64,000 bases of DNA from Streptomyces fuscichromogenes (GTDB lineage Bacteria > Actinomycetota > Actinomycetes > Streptomycetales > Streptomycetaceae), in the NCBI RefSeq assembly GCF_014645815.1, contig NZ_BMML01000008.1, forward strand, positions 248,001 to 312,000. Reading direction: 5' to 3'. Made by a program: the position numbers and the translations under genes. The notes below the pieces were generated by a model. It saw nothing but the letters and a program-made list of their open reading frames with translations. It ran no database searches and had not been told where the DNA came from. This document shows, in pieces, positions 27,201 through 35,521 of the stretch. Positions within the stretch are counted from its first letter, which is position 1; the number at the start of each line of letters is the position of its first letter.

Positions 27201-27529
27201 AGAGTGGTCGTCACAGGCGTCGGCGCTGTCACCGGATGCTCCCGGTCCGCGCCGCTCCCGGGTCCCTCGGGGCCGGGTGCGCTGGGTGTGGGTGCGTCCT
27301 GCGCCCGCTGTGGCTGCGGTGGTGGTGATGGCTGGTGTGGTGGCCGCGTCTGCGCGCAGCTGTGCGCCAGGGTCGCCGCCGGCGGCTCCGCCGCGTCGGA
27401 TCGTTCGTCCATAGGCCGTGCATCGCCCGTCGCCCCCCTCACGAATCTGAAATGTCCATCCCCGGCGCCGAACGGTGCGCGGCGCAGCCCCTTCCGGGAC
27501 GATACACCAGTCTCGTCACTCAGGGACAT
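24203..27529 (-). CDS. cdgF: Membrane-anchored PAS-GGDEF-EAL protein, CdgF-like
   Basis: A 1108-residue c-di-GMP protein. Order: a proline-rich cytoplasmic N-terminus (to about 130), eight to ten membrane helices (130-480), a PAS domain (about 500-620, with YVSPAAAGVYGRPAEDIVG), GGDEF domain (about 635-800, intact LGGDEF at 702-706) and EAL domain (815-1065). In the EAL domain, the EAL triplet is SAQ (near 834-836) and DDFG is DGFG (near 953), so two metal ligands are lost, while LDRGLV and VAEGVD remain. I infer a diguanylate cyclase with a regulatory or weak EAL part. Start at 27529 is uncertain; a Met at residue 40 is an alternative. Name assigned from remembered synteny. Confidence 0.85.
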   Translation of the reverse strand: MSLSDETGVSSRKGLRRAPFGAGDGHFRFVRGATGDARPMDERSDAAEPPAATLAHSCAQTRPPHQPSPPPQPQRAQDAPTPSAPGPEGPGSGADREHPVTAPTPVTTTLPGALRAQPPGGKPYPRPPVTGGGTGVVRQLVLALICAGYAVGSAFDWGSNQIALFMGDFGLTAAAGTAAVSCFLYARSPRVRFRPAWLLFALSSAMAALGNAVWGWYEVVLQRPVPSPSYADLFFLCFAPPAIVGLLVLAKRPVSKAGWICLALDAWLIGGSLLTLSWSLALAQAARFDGPSVAHTALSLAYPLLDIALVSMVLALHFRRSPGNRTAVNTAIGALALTVMCDALFTSPLLHSSYRSGQLLDAGWFAGSLLLAYAPWAAPRPALAQDPDGHTRVVHEHVPGGRPTAPRQPPAPAPGGDHSRYPAGRPITGSLAALTPYLAAAVCTLGILYNVLNGRSPDHVVLITADCVVLALVVRQGIMLLDNITLTQELAQQENHFRSLVQGSSDVIMIAAPNGILRYVSPAAAGVYGRPAEDIVGSELANLIHPEDLGCVVHEVRRFLAASSQDEPTTRIECRFRSGEGGWLNVESTVNRHHGGLIFNSRDVTERVRLQAQLQHNAEHDPLTDLPNRALFTRRVQQALSGRRSSDRGPALRNTAVLFIDLDGFKAVNDTIGHQAGDELLVQAARRLQGTVRHGDTASRLGGDEFAALIVGDGTRDRSARERHILELADRLRVTLSQPYAIDGNDVRVNASIGVAFAEPGLGAGELLRNADLAMYRAKSAGKGCVKLYKPQMQQDVVRKAELATRLRAALHDGEFALLHQPVVCLQNGRIESVSAQARWRSSQGVLFTPAEFLRVAEDSDKTAELDRWILQEAVEQAAERAAGGLVVPVAVRTSARRLLDRSSPLGSVEALLNRYGLPSGALVLELSDTDPRVPLDELERRLTALSRHGVRIALDGFGSGYAAITALRKLPVDVLKLDRGLVEGVVESARLHKITSGLLRIACDLGLQSVAEGVDLPEQVTALREMGCTHGMGMAFSGPVDEYRLRRALGSGHYPVPHAPAAEPAFAGGGVGVYTSGVPAGVPAGVPAVLGGGSALRSHNETPVPPT

Positions 27530-27634
27530 AGCTTCTCTACGCTCCGTGACGACCAGCGGCTATGCGCGCACGCACCGCGCCCGGAAGGTTGCGGACCGTA
27601 CCGGAAGCGGATTACACGCGTATTGCCACGATGG

Positions 27635-28585
27635 TCAGTTGTCGGTGGATCCCGTCGTCAAAATCACGTTTCGCAACGGCTGCTGGTTCATGAAGCGGTT
27701 CAACTGCTCGGTGACGAGACGCTTGGCGCGCGGCAGGAAGGCCGAGGTGGGGCCCCCGACATGAGGGCTGATCAGCACTCCGGGCGCCTGCCACAAGGGG
27801 TGACCGGACGGCAGCGGTTCGGGGTCGGTGACGTCCAGGGCGGCGGTGAGGCGGCCGCTCTCCAGTTCGGCGAGCAGCGCCTTGGTGTCCACGACGGGCC
27901 CGCGCGCGATGTTCACGAGCAGTGCGCCGTCCTTCATCCGTGCGAGGAACTCCGCGTTGACCAGGCCTCGTGTGGTGTCCGTGAGGGGCGTGGAGAGGAT
28001 GACGACATCTGCTTCCGGAAGCAGATCCGGCAGTTCGGTGAGCGGATGCACGGGACCGCGCGCCGAGGCGCGCCCGGAGCGCGCGACGCGCGCCACCCGC
28101 GCAACCTCGAAGGGCACGAGCCGGTCCTCGATGGCCGCGCCGATGGCGCCGTAGCCGACGATGAGGACCGACTTGTCGGCGAGGGCGGGGTGGAAACCGC
28201 TCTCCCAGTGCTCCTGCTGCTGGGCGCGCACGAACCCCGGGACGCCGCGCAGGGACGCCAGCGTGAGCGTGAGCGCGAGTTCGGCGGTGCTCGCCTCGTG
28301 CACCCCGCGCGCGTTGCAGAGCTGTACGCCGGGGGCGATCAGGTCGAGGGCCGCGGTCATGTCGTCGACGCCGGCGGTGAGGGTCTGGATGAGCCGGACG
28401 TTCAGCATTCCCGACAGCGGCCGCACCTTGAGGTGCTGCCGCTTCATGTAGGGGACCACGTACACGGCACAGTCGGCGGGGTCGCCGGGAAAGTCCTGGT
28501 CGCCGTCCCAGAAGAGGTAGTTGAGGCCTTCCGGGAGCCCCTGGATCTCGGTCGGCGGGATGGGGAGCCACACGTCTTGGGTCAT
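27635..28585 (-). CDS. D-isomer-specific 2-hydroxyacid dehydrogenase
   Basis: A 316-residue NAD(P)-dependent dehydrogenase. The Rossmann motif is VGYGAIGAAI; catalytic Arg is in NIARGPVVD, Glu in DVTDPEPLP, and His in ISPHVGG, the normal triad of the family (phosphoglycerate, hydroxypyruvate or glyoxylate reductases). It has no ACT domain, and unlike SerA nearby lacks the C-terminal extension. Substrate not predictable; glyoxylate/hydroxypyruvate reduction is possible. Divergent from the aldo/keto reductase gene. Confidence 0.88.
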   Translation of the reverse strand: MTQDVWLPIPPTEIQGLPEGLNYLFWDGDQDFPGDPADCAVYVVPYMKRQHLKVRPLSGMLNVRLIQTLTAGVDDMTAALDLIAPGVQLCNARGVHEASTAELALTLTLASLRGVPGFVRAQQQEHWESGFHPALADKSVLIVGYGAIGAAIEDRLVPFEVARVARVARSGRASARGPVHPLTELPDLLPEADVVILSTPLTDTTRGLVNAEFLARMKDGALLVNIARGPVVDTKALLAELESGRLTAALDVTDPEPLPSGHPLWQAPGVLISPHVGGPTSAFLPRAKRLVTEQLNRFMNQQPLRNVILTTGSTDN

Positions 28586-28680
28586 GCCGAGGAGGCTAGG
28601 GCCTGCCGGGCGGGCCCCAGGTCAGGGGTGTGGGGACACAGAGGTTAGGTTGGGGGCCGGAGAAGGAGGTCAACGGGCAG

Positions 28681-29679
28681 GTGGAGCGCAGGACGATCGG
28701 CGCGGGGGCGCTTGCGGTGGGGGCCGTCGGACTCGGGTGCATGCCGATGAACTGGGCCTACAGCGGGTCACGGCAGCGGGGCGACGAGTCGCTGAGGGCG
28801 GTGCACGGGGCCCTGGATCTGGGCGTGACGCTCCTTGACACGGCCGACATGTACGGCCCGTTCACCAATGAGCTGCTGCTGGGGCGGGTGCTCAGGGAGC
28901 GGCGCGCGGAGGCCTTCGTGTCGACGAAGGTGGGCTTACTCGTGGGCGACCAGCACATCGTGGCGAACGGCAGGCCCGGGTATGTGAAGCGGGCGTGCGA
29001 CGCGTCGCTGCGACGGCTCCAGACCGATGTCATAGACCTCTACCAGCTGCACCGCGCCGACCCCGAGGTTCCCGTCGAGGAGACCTGGGGCGCGATGGCG
29101 GAACTGGTGCGGGCGGGGAAGGTGCGGGCGCTGGGGTTGTGCGCCGTGGGGGCGCGTGGGGGGCGCAGGTCCGGCGCGCGATTGCATGACGCGACCCTGC
29201 GTCAGCTTCAGCGGGTGCAGCAGGTGTTTCCGGTGAGCGCGGTGCAGGCGGAGCTGTCGGTGTGGTCGCCGGAGGCGCTGGAGTCCCTGTTGCCGTGGTG
29301 CGTGGCGCGGGGGGTGGGGTTCCTCGCGGCGATGCCGCTGGGCAACGGGTATCTGAGCGGCACGCTCACGCCGGGTGAGGGGTTCGAACCCGATGACCTG
29401 AGGGCGCGGCATCCTCGCTTCACCGCGGAGATGATGGCGGCGAACCAGCCGATCGTGGCGGGGCTGCGGAGGGTCGCCGGCCGGCGGGGGGAGGGGGTCA
29501 CCGCGGCTCAGGTGGCGCTGGCGTGGGTGCTGGCGCAGGGGCGGCAGGTGGTGCCGGTGCCGGGGACGAAGCAGGGGCGGTGGGTGGCCGAGAACGCCGG
29601 TTCGGCGGAGGTACGGCTGACCGCGGAGGATCTGACGGAGCTGGGCGGGCTGCCTGCTGCGCAGGGTTCTTGGGACTGA
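28681..29679 (+). CDS. Aldo/keto reductase
   Basis: A 332-residue NADP(H)-dependent (alpha/beta)8 reductase. Seen: the catalytic tetrad Asp and Tyr in LDTADMYGPF, Lys in VSTKVGLL, and His in YQLHRAD; the C-terminal cofactor site is VPVPGTKQ. Closest by pattern to the AKR13/pyridoxal reductase-like group. The GTG at 28681 has AAGGAGGT ten or so bases upstream; no better start is in frame. It faces the hydroxyacid dehydrogenase across 95 bases. Confidence 0.9.
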   Translation: MERRTIGAGALAVGAVGLGCMPMNWAYSGSRQRGDESLRAVHGALDLGVTLLDTADMYGPFTNELLLGRVLRERRAEAFVSTKVGLLVGDQHIVANGRPGYVKRACDASLRRLQTDVIDLYQLHRADPEVPVEETWGAMAELVRAGKVRALGLCAVGARGGRRSGARLHDATLRQLQRVQQVFPVSAVQAELSVWSPEALESLLPWCVARGVGFLAAMPLGNGYLSGTLTPGEGFEPDDLRARHPRFTAEMMAANQPIVAGLRRVAGRRGEGVTAAQVALAWVLAQGRQVVPVPGTKQGRWVAENAGSAEVRLTAEDLTELGGLPAAQGSWD

Positions 29680-29720
29680 GCGGTAGGGGAGCCGGTGGGT
29701 GGTTCGGTGCGGCGGCGTGG

Positions 29721-29759
29721 GGGCTGGCCGCGCAGTTCCCCGCGCCCCTTACGGGGCGC
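29721..29759. repeat. Dispersed intergenic repeat (reverse copy) with terminator hairpin
   Basis: The complement of 29721-29750 reads AAGGGGCGCGGGGAACTGCG and goes on to CGGCCAGCCC. It is the same 30-base element found at 42551 and 51224. Here it adjoins a hairpin GCGCCCC-ttac-GGGGCGC (29742-29759) some 60 bases after the aldo/keto reductase gene, so it likely ends that transcript. Confidence 0.75.
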
Positions 29760-29864
29760 TGTCAGCGGGCGTTCGCAGCATGGTCCGCCGGACAGAGCGA
29801 CGCCCCTGACGGCGGCGCGTTGTACTACCGTCGGTCGCAGGAGCCGGGCCGTTTCGGAGGGACC

Positions 29865-31043
29865 GTGATCGTGCGACGTCGAGGTGGGGCCGCCGTGTTG
29901 ACCGTGGCCGGGGTCCTGGTGGTGGCGGGGTGCTCGTCCGGGGGCGGAGGTGGGGGGCTGCCCACGCCGTCCTGGGCCGGGGGTTCGTCGGCGAGTGGCT
30001 CCGGCGCCTCCGCGTCGGCCGGGGCGAGCGAGTCCGCCGCGCCCGCCAAGGGGACGGTCACGGTGCTGCGTACGGTCGCCGAGGGGCTCAAGTCGCCCTG
30101 GGGGCTGGCGGCGTTGCCGGGCGGGGCCGGGCTGCTGGTGTCCGACCGGGACGACGGGACGATCAGCAAGGTCGACGAGAAGACCGGGAAGATCACGGAA
30201 CTGGGTGTCGTGTCCGGGGTGTCCGCGGCGGGTGAAGGCGGCCTGCTGGGTATCGCCCTCTCCCCCGACTTCGCCTCGGACCACATGATCTACGCGTACT
30301 TCACGTCGGCCTCCGACAACCGCATCGTGCGCATGCTCTGGGACGAGGGCAAACCCGCCAAGGAGCAACTGGGCGCCCCCGACACGATCTTCAAGGGCAT
30401 TCCCAAGGGGTTCATCCACAACGGCGGCCGGATCGCCTTCGGCCCGGACGGCATGCTCTACGCGGGCACCGGGGAGAGCGGACAGCGCGGCCTCGCGCAG
30501 GACAGGGACTCGCTCGGCGGGAAGATCCTGCGGCTGACGCCGGAGGGCGACCCGGCCCCCGGCAACCCGTTCCCGAACTCGCCCGTCTACACCTACGGCC
30601 ACCGCAATGTGCAGGGCCTGGCCTGGGACGACAAGGGCCGGCTGTTCGCCTCGGAGTTCGGGCAGGACACCTGGGACGAGCTGAACGCGATCAAGCCCGG
30701 CGGCGACTACGGCTGGCCGGACGCGGAGGGCAGGTCGTCCGACCCGAAGTACGTGAACCCGATCGCCCAGTGGCACACCGACGACGCCTCCCCCAGCGGC
30801 ATCGCCTATGTCGACGGCGTGATCTGGATGGCCGGTCTGAAGGGCCAACGGCTGTGGCGCGTTCCGCTGGTCGGCACCACCGCGGGCGCCGCGCCGCAGG
30901 CCTTCCTCACCGGCCGGTACGGCCGTCTGCGGACGGTCGTGGCGGCGGGCGGCGACAAGCTGTGGCTGGTGACCAGCAACACCGACGGGCGGGGCCGGCC
31001 GAAGGCGGGCGACGACCGGATCCTGGAGCTGCGGGTGAGGTAG
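29865..31043 (+). CDS. Secreted PQQ-dependent sugar dehydrogenase-like lipoprotein (GSDH family)
   Basis: A 392-residue exported beta-propeller protein. The N-terminus has a Sec signal ending in the lipobox VAGC, then a Ser/Gly/Ala-rich linker (about residues 30-60). The propeller shows family motifs of soluble glucose dehydrogenases: GEGGLLGIALSPDF, IHNGGRIAFGPDGMLYAGTG, GGKILRLTPEGD, YGHRNVQGLAWD and FASEFGQDTWDELN. PQQ synthesis genes are not in the window, so it may bind PQQ obtained elsewhere or have another role. The GTG at 29865 has GGAGGG five bases upstream. Confidence 0.87.
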   Translation: MIVRRRGGAAVLTVAGVLVVAGCSSGGGGGGLPTPSWAGGSSASGSGASASAGASESAAPAKGTVTVLRTVAEGLKSPWGLAALPGGAGLLVSDRDDGTISKVDEKTGKITELGVVSGVSAAGEGGLLGIALSPDFASDHMIYAYFTSASDNRIVRMLWDEGKPAKEQLGAPDTIFKGIPKGFIHNGGRIAFGPDGMLYAGTGESGQRGLAQDRDSLGGKILRLTPEGDPAPGNPFPNSPVYTYGHRNVQGLAWDDKGRLFASEFGQDTWDELNAIKPGGDYGWPDAEGRSSDPKYVNPIAQWHTDDASPSGIAYVDGVIWMAGLKGQRLWRVPLVGTTAGAAPQAFLTGRYGRLRTVVAAGGDKLWLVTSNTDGRGRPKAGDDRILELRVR

Positions 31044-31059
31044 CCGGCGGCGACACCGC

Positions 31060-31257
31060 TCACGCCTCGTCGTCCCCGGAGTCCGTCGCGGGCTCCTCCC
31101 GCGGGAGCCGTATGACGACCTTGCCGGACGCCAGGTCTATCGGTCCGCGGCCGGGATCCGCGTCCCCCACGTCCTCGCGGGTCAGCTCCAGCCGCTTTTG
31201 CTCCTCGTGGGTGTGTTTGCGGCCGGGTGCGAACAGCTCCTCGAACATGTTGAACAC
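31060..31257 (-). CDS. Small conserved actinobacterial protein (DUF6191-like)
   Basis: A 65-residue acidic protein starting VFNMFEELFAPGRKHTHEE, with RLELTREDVGDADPGRGPID in the middle. Short proteins with this FEELFAPGRKHT start are found throughout Streptomyces and are of unknown function. The GTG at 31257 has GGAGGAGG upstream. It lies 22 bases after the LAL regulator gene on the same strand and probably shares its transcript. Confidence 0.82.
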   Translation of the reverse strand: MFNMFEELFAPGRKHTHEEQKRLELTREDVGDADPGRGPIDLASGKVVIRLPREEPATDSGDDEA

Positions 31258-31279
31258 GGTGCCTCCTCCGCCGGTCTCC

Positions 31280-34200
31280 CTACCTGGTCGGGTCGAGCGC
31301 CTCGACGGGGAACAACCCCAGTCTGTGCGCCACCGCCGCTGCCTCGCCCCTTCCTGCAACGCCCAGCTTGCCCAGAATGTTCGAGACATGGACACTCGCG
31401 GTCTTCGGGGAGATGAAGAGTTCCTCGGCTATCTGGCGGTTGGTACGGCCTGCCGAGACCAGGCGGAGGACGTCGCGCTCCCGGCTGGTGAGGCCGAGGC
31501 TCTCGGCGGGGTCGAGGGCCCGGCGGGAACCGCGGGCGGTCAAGGTGAGGCGGGCGCGCTGGGCGAGAAGGGCGACGGCCTCGGCGAGCGGGCGGGCGCC
31601 CAGGTGGCCGGCGACGGCCCCGGCCAGCCGCAGGAGCTCCGCGGCGCGGTCGCGTTCGTCGTCGCCGGCGGCCGTTTCGAGCAGGCACTGGGCGAGGCGG
31701 CGCCGGACCCGGGCCAGGTCGTAGGGACGGTCCAGGCACTCGAAGTCGGTGACCACGTCCGACCAGAGGGCGGCGGTGTCGGTGCCCCGGGCCCGGTGCA
31801 GCTCGGCGCGGGTCCAGCGCTCGTACGCCTGCCAGAGGGGTGCGCCGGTGGTGAGCTTGCGCACGGCCTCGGCCAGCCGGTCGAGGGCCTCGGCGCGGCC
31901 GTCGGCCGCCGCGGGCAGGGCGCGGGCGTCGGCCTCCGCGCCGGCGGCGGCCAGCAGCAGGGGCCAGCCGTAGCGGTGGGTACCGGGCGGGAAGCCGGCC
32001 GCCAGGGCGCGGTCCAGCTCGGCGCGGGCGTCCAGGAGCCTGCCCTCCTCGGCGGCGACGCCGATGGCGATCCGGGCCACCGGCAGCAGAACCTGGGGCA
32101 TCGGGTCGTGGCTGCCGTAGTGGGCGTGCGCGATGGCCAGCCGGCGGGCGGCTTCGGCCGCGTCGCCCCGGGCCATGGCGATGTCGGCGAGGCGCAGGGC
32201 GCCGACGCCCCTCGGCTTGGCGCTGGCCGCCGAGCCGAGGGCGCCCGCGGCGGCCTCGGCGGCCTCGTCCCACCGGCCCAGTGAGTACAGCGACTCGGAG
32301 AGGTTGCCCCAGATCCATGCCTCGGAGTCCAGCAGGCCGTATCCGCGGGTGAAGGTGACGCCCTCGCGCAGGATCGGCACCGCCTCCCCGGAGCGGCCGA
32401 CCGACTCCAGCTCGGACGGCAGGTTCACGAAGGCCCGCCCGACGACATGGGCCACCCCGTCCTGGAGCACGGCCTCCTTGACCCGGTACAGCTCCGCCAG
32501 GCCGTTGTCGACGTCCCCCGAGTCGACCATGAGGCAGCCGAGGGTGACCCGCGCGTTGAGCTCGATCTCCCGGGCGCCCACCATCCGCGCGTACTCCACG
32601 GCCTGTTCGGCGGCGGCGAAGGCCTCGGGGCCCGGCTGGTGCAGCATCGCCCAGGTGGCCGCGTTGGCCAGGACGTCGGCGTGCACCTCGGAAGGGGGCA
32701 GACCGCGCACCAGGTCCTGGGCGTTGGCGAGTTCCTGCCGGCCGTCGCCCCGGGCCAGGCCCTGGACCAGCCGGGAGCGCTGCACCCAGAACCAGGCGGC
32801 GCGCTGCGGGTCGTGCTCGTCCTGGAGGATCCGCAGCGCCTTCTTGGTGATCTTCAGGGCGCGTTCGCGCTCCCCGCAGAAGCGGCCGGCGACCGCCGCC
32901 TCCGCCATCAGGTCGAGGTAGCGCAGCGGGGTGGCCGCCGGATCGCAGCCGCAGGGAGGGTAGACGTCGGTGTAGTCGACCGGGCGCAGGGCCGCGCGGA
33001 TCTCCTCGGGGGCGGTGTCCCACAGCTCCATCGCGCGCTCCAGGAGGCCCAGTTGCTCGCTGTAGGCGTGCCGGCGGCGGGCCACCACGGAGGCGTCGAG
33101 AACGGCGGGCAGCGCCTTGGCGGGGTCATGGGCCTGGTACCAGTAGCTGGCCAGGCGGGTCACGCGCGCGTCGGCCGGTACCAGCCCCGGGTCGGCCTCC
33201 AGGGCCTCGGCGTAGCGGCGGTTGAGCCGGGAGCGCTCGCCGGGCAGCAGGTCGTCGGCGACGGCCTCGCGGACCAGGGAGTGCCGGAAGCGGTAGCCGT
33301 CGCCGGCGGGGGTGGCGGTGAGGAGGTTGGCGCCGACGGCGGCCCGCAGCGCCTCGATGAGGTCGTCCTCGGCGAGCCGGGCGACGGCGGCGAGCAGCCG
33401 GTACTCGACGGTGGAGCCGCCCTCGGCGACGATCCGGGCCACCCGCTGGGCGCTCTCGGGCAGTGCCTCGACCCGGACCAGGAGCAGGTCGCGCAGCGGG
33501 TCGGTGAGCCCGGTGCAGCAGCCCTCGGCGGCGGCCACGGCGAGTTCCTCGACGAAGAAGGCGTTGCCGTCGGAGCGTTCGAAGATCTCGTCGACCTGGG
33601 CCGGGTCGGGTTCGGTGGCGAGGATGCCGGCGATCTGGCGGCCGACCTCCTCGCGGGTGAACCGGGCGAGTTCGAGGCGGCGGACGGTGCGCAGCCGGTC
33701 GAGTTCGGCGAGCAGGGGGCGCAGCGGGTGGCGGCGGTGGATGTCGTCGGAGCGGTAGGTGGCGAGGACGACGAGCCGGCCGGTGCGCAGGGTGCGCAGC
33801 AGATAGGCGAGGAGGTGGCGGGTGGAGGCGTCGGCCCAGTGCAGGTCCTCCAGGGCGATGACCACCGTGCGCTCGGCGGCGACCCGCTCCAGCAGGCGCG
33901 CGGTGAGCTCGAAGAGGCGGGCCATGCCCTGTTCGTCGTGGCGGCCTGCGGTGGCCTCGCCGAGCTCGGGCAGCAGCCGGGCCAGTTCGTCCTCCTGGCC
34001 GGCGGCGGCCGCGGCCAGTTCGTCGGGCAGGGCGGCCCGCAGGGCGCGCAGGGCGGTGGAGAAGGGGGCGAACGGCAGCCCGTCGGCGCCGATCTCCACG
34101 CAGCCGCCCAGGGCGACGACCGCGCCCTGCCGGCAGGCGGCCGTGGCGAACTCCTCGACCAGCCGGGTCTTGCCGACGCCGGCCTCGCCGCCGAGCAGCA

Positions 34201-34288
34201 GCGCCTGCGGCTCGGCGGCCCCGGCACGCGCGAGCGCGTCGTTCAGTGTGTCCAACTCGTCGCTGCGGCCTACGAACACGGGACTCAC
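31280..34288 (-). CDS. LAL-type LuxR-family transcriptional regulator with AAA ATPase
   Basis: A 1002-residue LAL (large ATP-binding regulator of the LuxR family) protein. Walker A is GGEAGVGKT (about residues 34-42) and Walker B VIALEDLHWAD. A long TPR-like helical middle follows, and the last 65 residues are a LuxR helix-turn-helix (LTSRERDVLRLVSAGRTNRQ and IAEELFISPKTASVHVSNIL). Such proteins activate secondary-metabolite or catabolic genes. The GTG at 34288 (VSPVFVGRSDEL) has GGAG nine bases upstream and begins right at the ATPase domain; an ATG at 34315 is an alternative. Target unknown. Confidence 0.9.
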   Translation of the reverse strand: MSPVFVGRSDELDTLNDALARAGAAEPQALLLGGEAGVGKTRLVEEFATAACRQGAVVALGGCVEIGADGLPFAPFSTALRALRAALPDELAAAAAGQEDELARLLPELGEATAGRHDEQGMARLFELTARLLERVAAERTVVIALEDLHWADASTRHLLAYLLRTLRTGRLVVLATYRSDDIHRRHPLRPLLAELDRLRTVRRLELARFTREEVGRQIAGILATEPDPAQVDEIFERSDGNAFFVEELAVAAAEGCCTGLTDPLRDLLLVRVEALPESAQRVARIVAEGGSTVEYRLLAAVARLAEDDLIEALRAAVGANLLTATPAGDGYRFRHSLVREAVADDLLPGERSRLNRRYAEALEADPGLVPADARVTRLASYWYQAHDPAKALPAVLDASVVARRRHAYSEQLGLLERAMELWDTAPEEIRAALRPVDYTDVYPPCGCDPAATPLRYLDLMAEAAVAGRFCGERERALKITKKALRILQDEHDPQRAAWFWVQRSRLVQGLARGDGRQELANAQDLVRGLPPSEVHADVLANAATWAMLHQPGPEAFAAAEQAVEYARMVGAREIELNARVTLGCLMVDSGDVDNGLAELYRVKEAVLQDGVAHVVGRAFVNLPSELESVGRSGEAVPILREGVTFTRGYGLLDSEAWIWGNLSESLYSLGRWDEAAEAAAGALGSAASAKPRGVGALRLADIAMARGDAAEAARRLAIAHAHYGSHDPMPQVLLPVARIAIGVAAEEGRLLDARAELDRALAAGFPPGTHRYGWPLLLAAAGAEADARALPAAADGRAEALDRLAEAVRKLTTGAPLWQAYERWTRAELHRARGTDTAALWSDVVTDFECLDRPYDLARVRRRLAQCLLETAAGDDERDRAAELLRLAGAVAGHLGARPLAEAVALLAQRARLTLTARGSRRALDPAESLGLTSRERDVLRLVSAGRTNRQIAEELFISPKTASVHVSNILGKLGVAGRGEAAAVAHRLGLFPVEALDPTR

Positions 34289-34479
34289 GGACCTGGTCTC
34301 CACAGGCCAGAGCATCGCATGGGGCCCGGAGACCACGGCACCGGTTTTCCACAGCGCCGGTGCGCTTGTCGTACCGGTGAGAGAGACCGACGGGGGAAGC
34401 CGGTGGCCCGTTCCCGTGCGGCCACCGGCTTCCCCGTTCGCTGCTTCCGGGCGGTCCGCGCCGCCCGGCCGTCCCGTGG

Positions 34480-34665
34480 TCACGCGGTGCGTGGGAGCCG
34501 GCGCCGGCCGCGGCGGTCGGTATGCGCCTCCTCCGCCGCGGCACCGTGTCCGGCCTCGCGGCCGGCGGCGCGACGGGAGCGGACGGCCTCCCTGACCAGC
34601 CGGGCCTCCGCGGCCTGGCGGCGCAGTTCGGCGGAGCGGATCCGGTGGAGTTCGAACTCGAACAT
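34480..34665 (-). CDS. Small basic protein, 61 residues, with predicted helix
   Basis: Starts MFEFELHRIRSAELRRQAAE and is helical and charged throughout, ending in an arginine-rich tail (RRGRRRLPRTA). AAGGG precedes the ATG at 34665 by eight bases. Similar short proteins with an MFE(F/Y)EL...SAEL start are, to my recollection, scattered in Streptomyces genomes. No function known; a coiled-coil partner role is possible. Confidence 0.65.
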   Translation of the reverse strand: MFEFELHRIRSAELRRQAAEARLVREAVRSRRAAGREAGHGAAAEEAHTDRRGRRRLPRTA

Positions 34666-34796
34666 GGTGTGTCCCTTGTGAGAGCGGGTGATCGGGCATC
34701 GCTTTCTGCGATGCCTCCACCTTCGTCTCCCAGGGGGGTGCGCCACATCGGGAGAGTTCCGCATCTTCGCGGGGCCGCCGGGTCCCGGACACGCGT

Positions 34797-34847
34797 AAGG
34801 GGCCTCAGACCGTCCGTAAGGTGCTCACGGACGCCCTAAGGCCCCTT
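34797..34847. terminator. Two-step hairpin downstream of the 207-residue membrane-protein gene
   Basis: AAGGGGCCT (34797-34805) pairs with AGGCCCCTT (34839-34847), and inside it CGTCCGT (34811-34817) pairs with ACGGACG (34827-34833), 25 bases past the stop of the minus-strand gene at 34872. Confidence 0.8.
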
Positions 34848-34871
34848 CCGACCTGGGCGGTCGCAGCCGGC

Positions 34872-35486
34872 TCAGCTGGTCGACGGCAGTCCGAGGAGCG
34901 CGTCGGAGTACTTGAGGACGGCCAGCAGCAGGCCGATGACACCGACGGCGACGCCGGCCCAGGCGACCGACTTGATCCACGGCGCCTGCGGCCTGCCGGG
35001 GGCGCCGAAGGCGGGCCGGACCAGCACCACGACGGCGGTCAGCAGGCCGGCCAGCGCGAACAGGCCCGCCCAGAGCGCGGTGGTCTGCCAGGCGTCGCCG
35101 TACACCTCCTTGACCTGCGTGGCGACGCTCGCGCTCGACGAGGTCTGGAGCTGGCCGATGAGGGTCTCGCGAGCGGCGGCCACCGTACCGATCCAGCCAC
35201 CCGTGAGGGAGACCAGACCGAGCACGACGGAGACGACGGCACCGGCGCCCAGGCCGACGCCGGACGAGCCCTCGGCCTCGGCCAGTTCCGCGGCGAGTTC
35301 CGCGGCCAGGTCCTCGTCGTCGTCCTCCAGGTCGTCCGCGTCGAGGTCGGCGTCCGTGCCCTCGGCGGCCTCGGTGCCGGACTCCGAGACGGCGTCGGCG
35401 CTCTTGGTGACGCTCACCTTCTCCTCGTCGGTCGTGGCTTCGGCACCCGTCGTGGCACCGGTCTCGTCAGCTGTCTTGGTTCCCAT
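34872..35486 (-). CDS. Acidic-tailed membrane protein with three or four helices
   Basis: A 204-residue protein. The first 75 residues are disordered and very acidic (runs such as DADDLEDDDEDLAAELA). Three or four hydrophobic segments follow: about 80-100, 140-160 and 175-195, the first with VVLGLVSLTGGWIG. No enzymatic motif; likely a Streptomyces-specific envelope protein. The ATG at 35486 is chosen, but a GTG three codons earlier is equally open. Confidence 0.75.
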   Translation of the reverse strand: MGTKTADETGATTGAEATTDEEKVSVTKSADAVSESGTEAAEGTDADLDADDLEDDDEDLAAELAAELAEAEGSSGVGLGAGAVVSVVLGLVSLTGGWIGTVAAARETLIGQLQTSSSASVATQVKEVYGDAWQTTALWAGLFALAGLLTAVVVLVRPAFGAPGRPQAPWIKSVAWAGVAVGVIGLLLAVLKYSDALLGLPSTS

Positions 35487-35521
35487 GTCCGGCACCGTAC
35501 GGATCCTGTCTGAGAGGCTTC

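Noticed and set aside
29381..29400. GGTTCGAACCC resembling a tRNA T-arm
   Set aside because: It is inside the aldo/keto reductase coding sequence and no acceptor, D or anticodon arms surround it.
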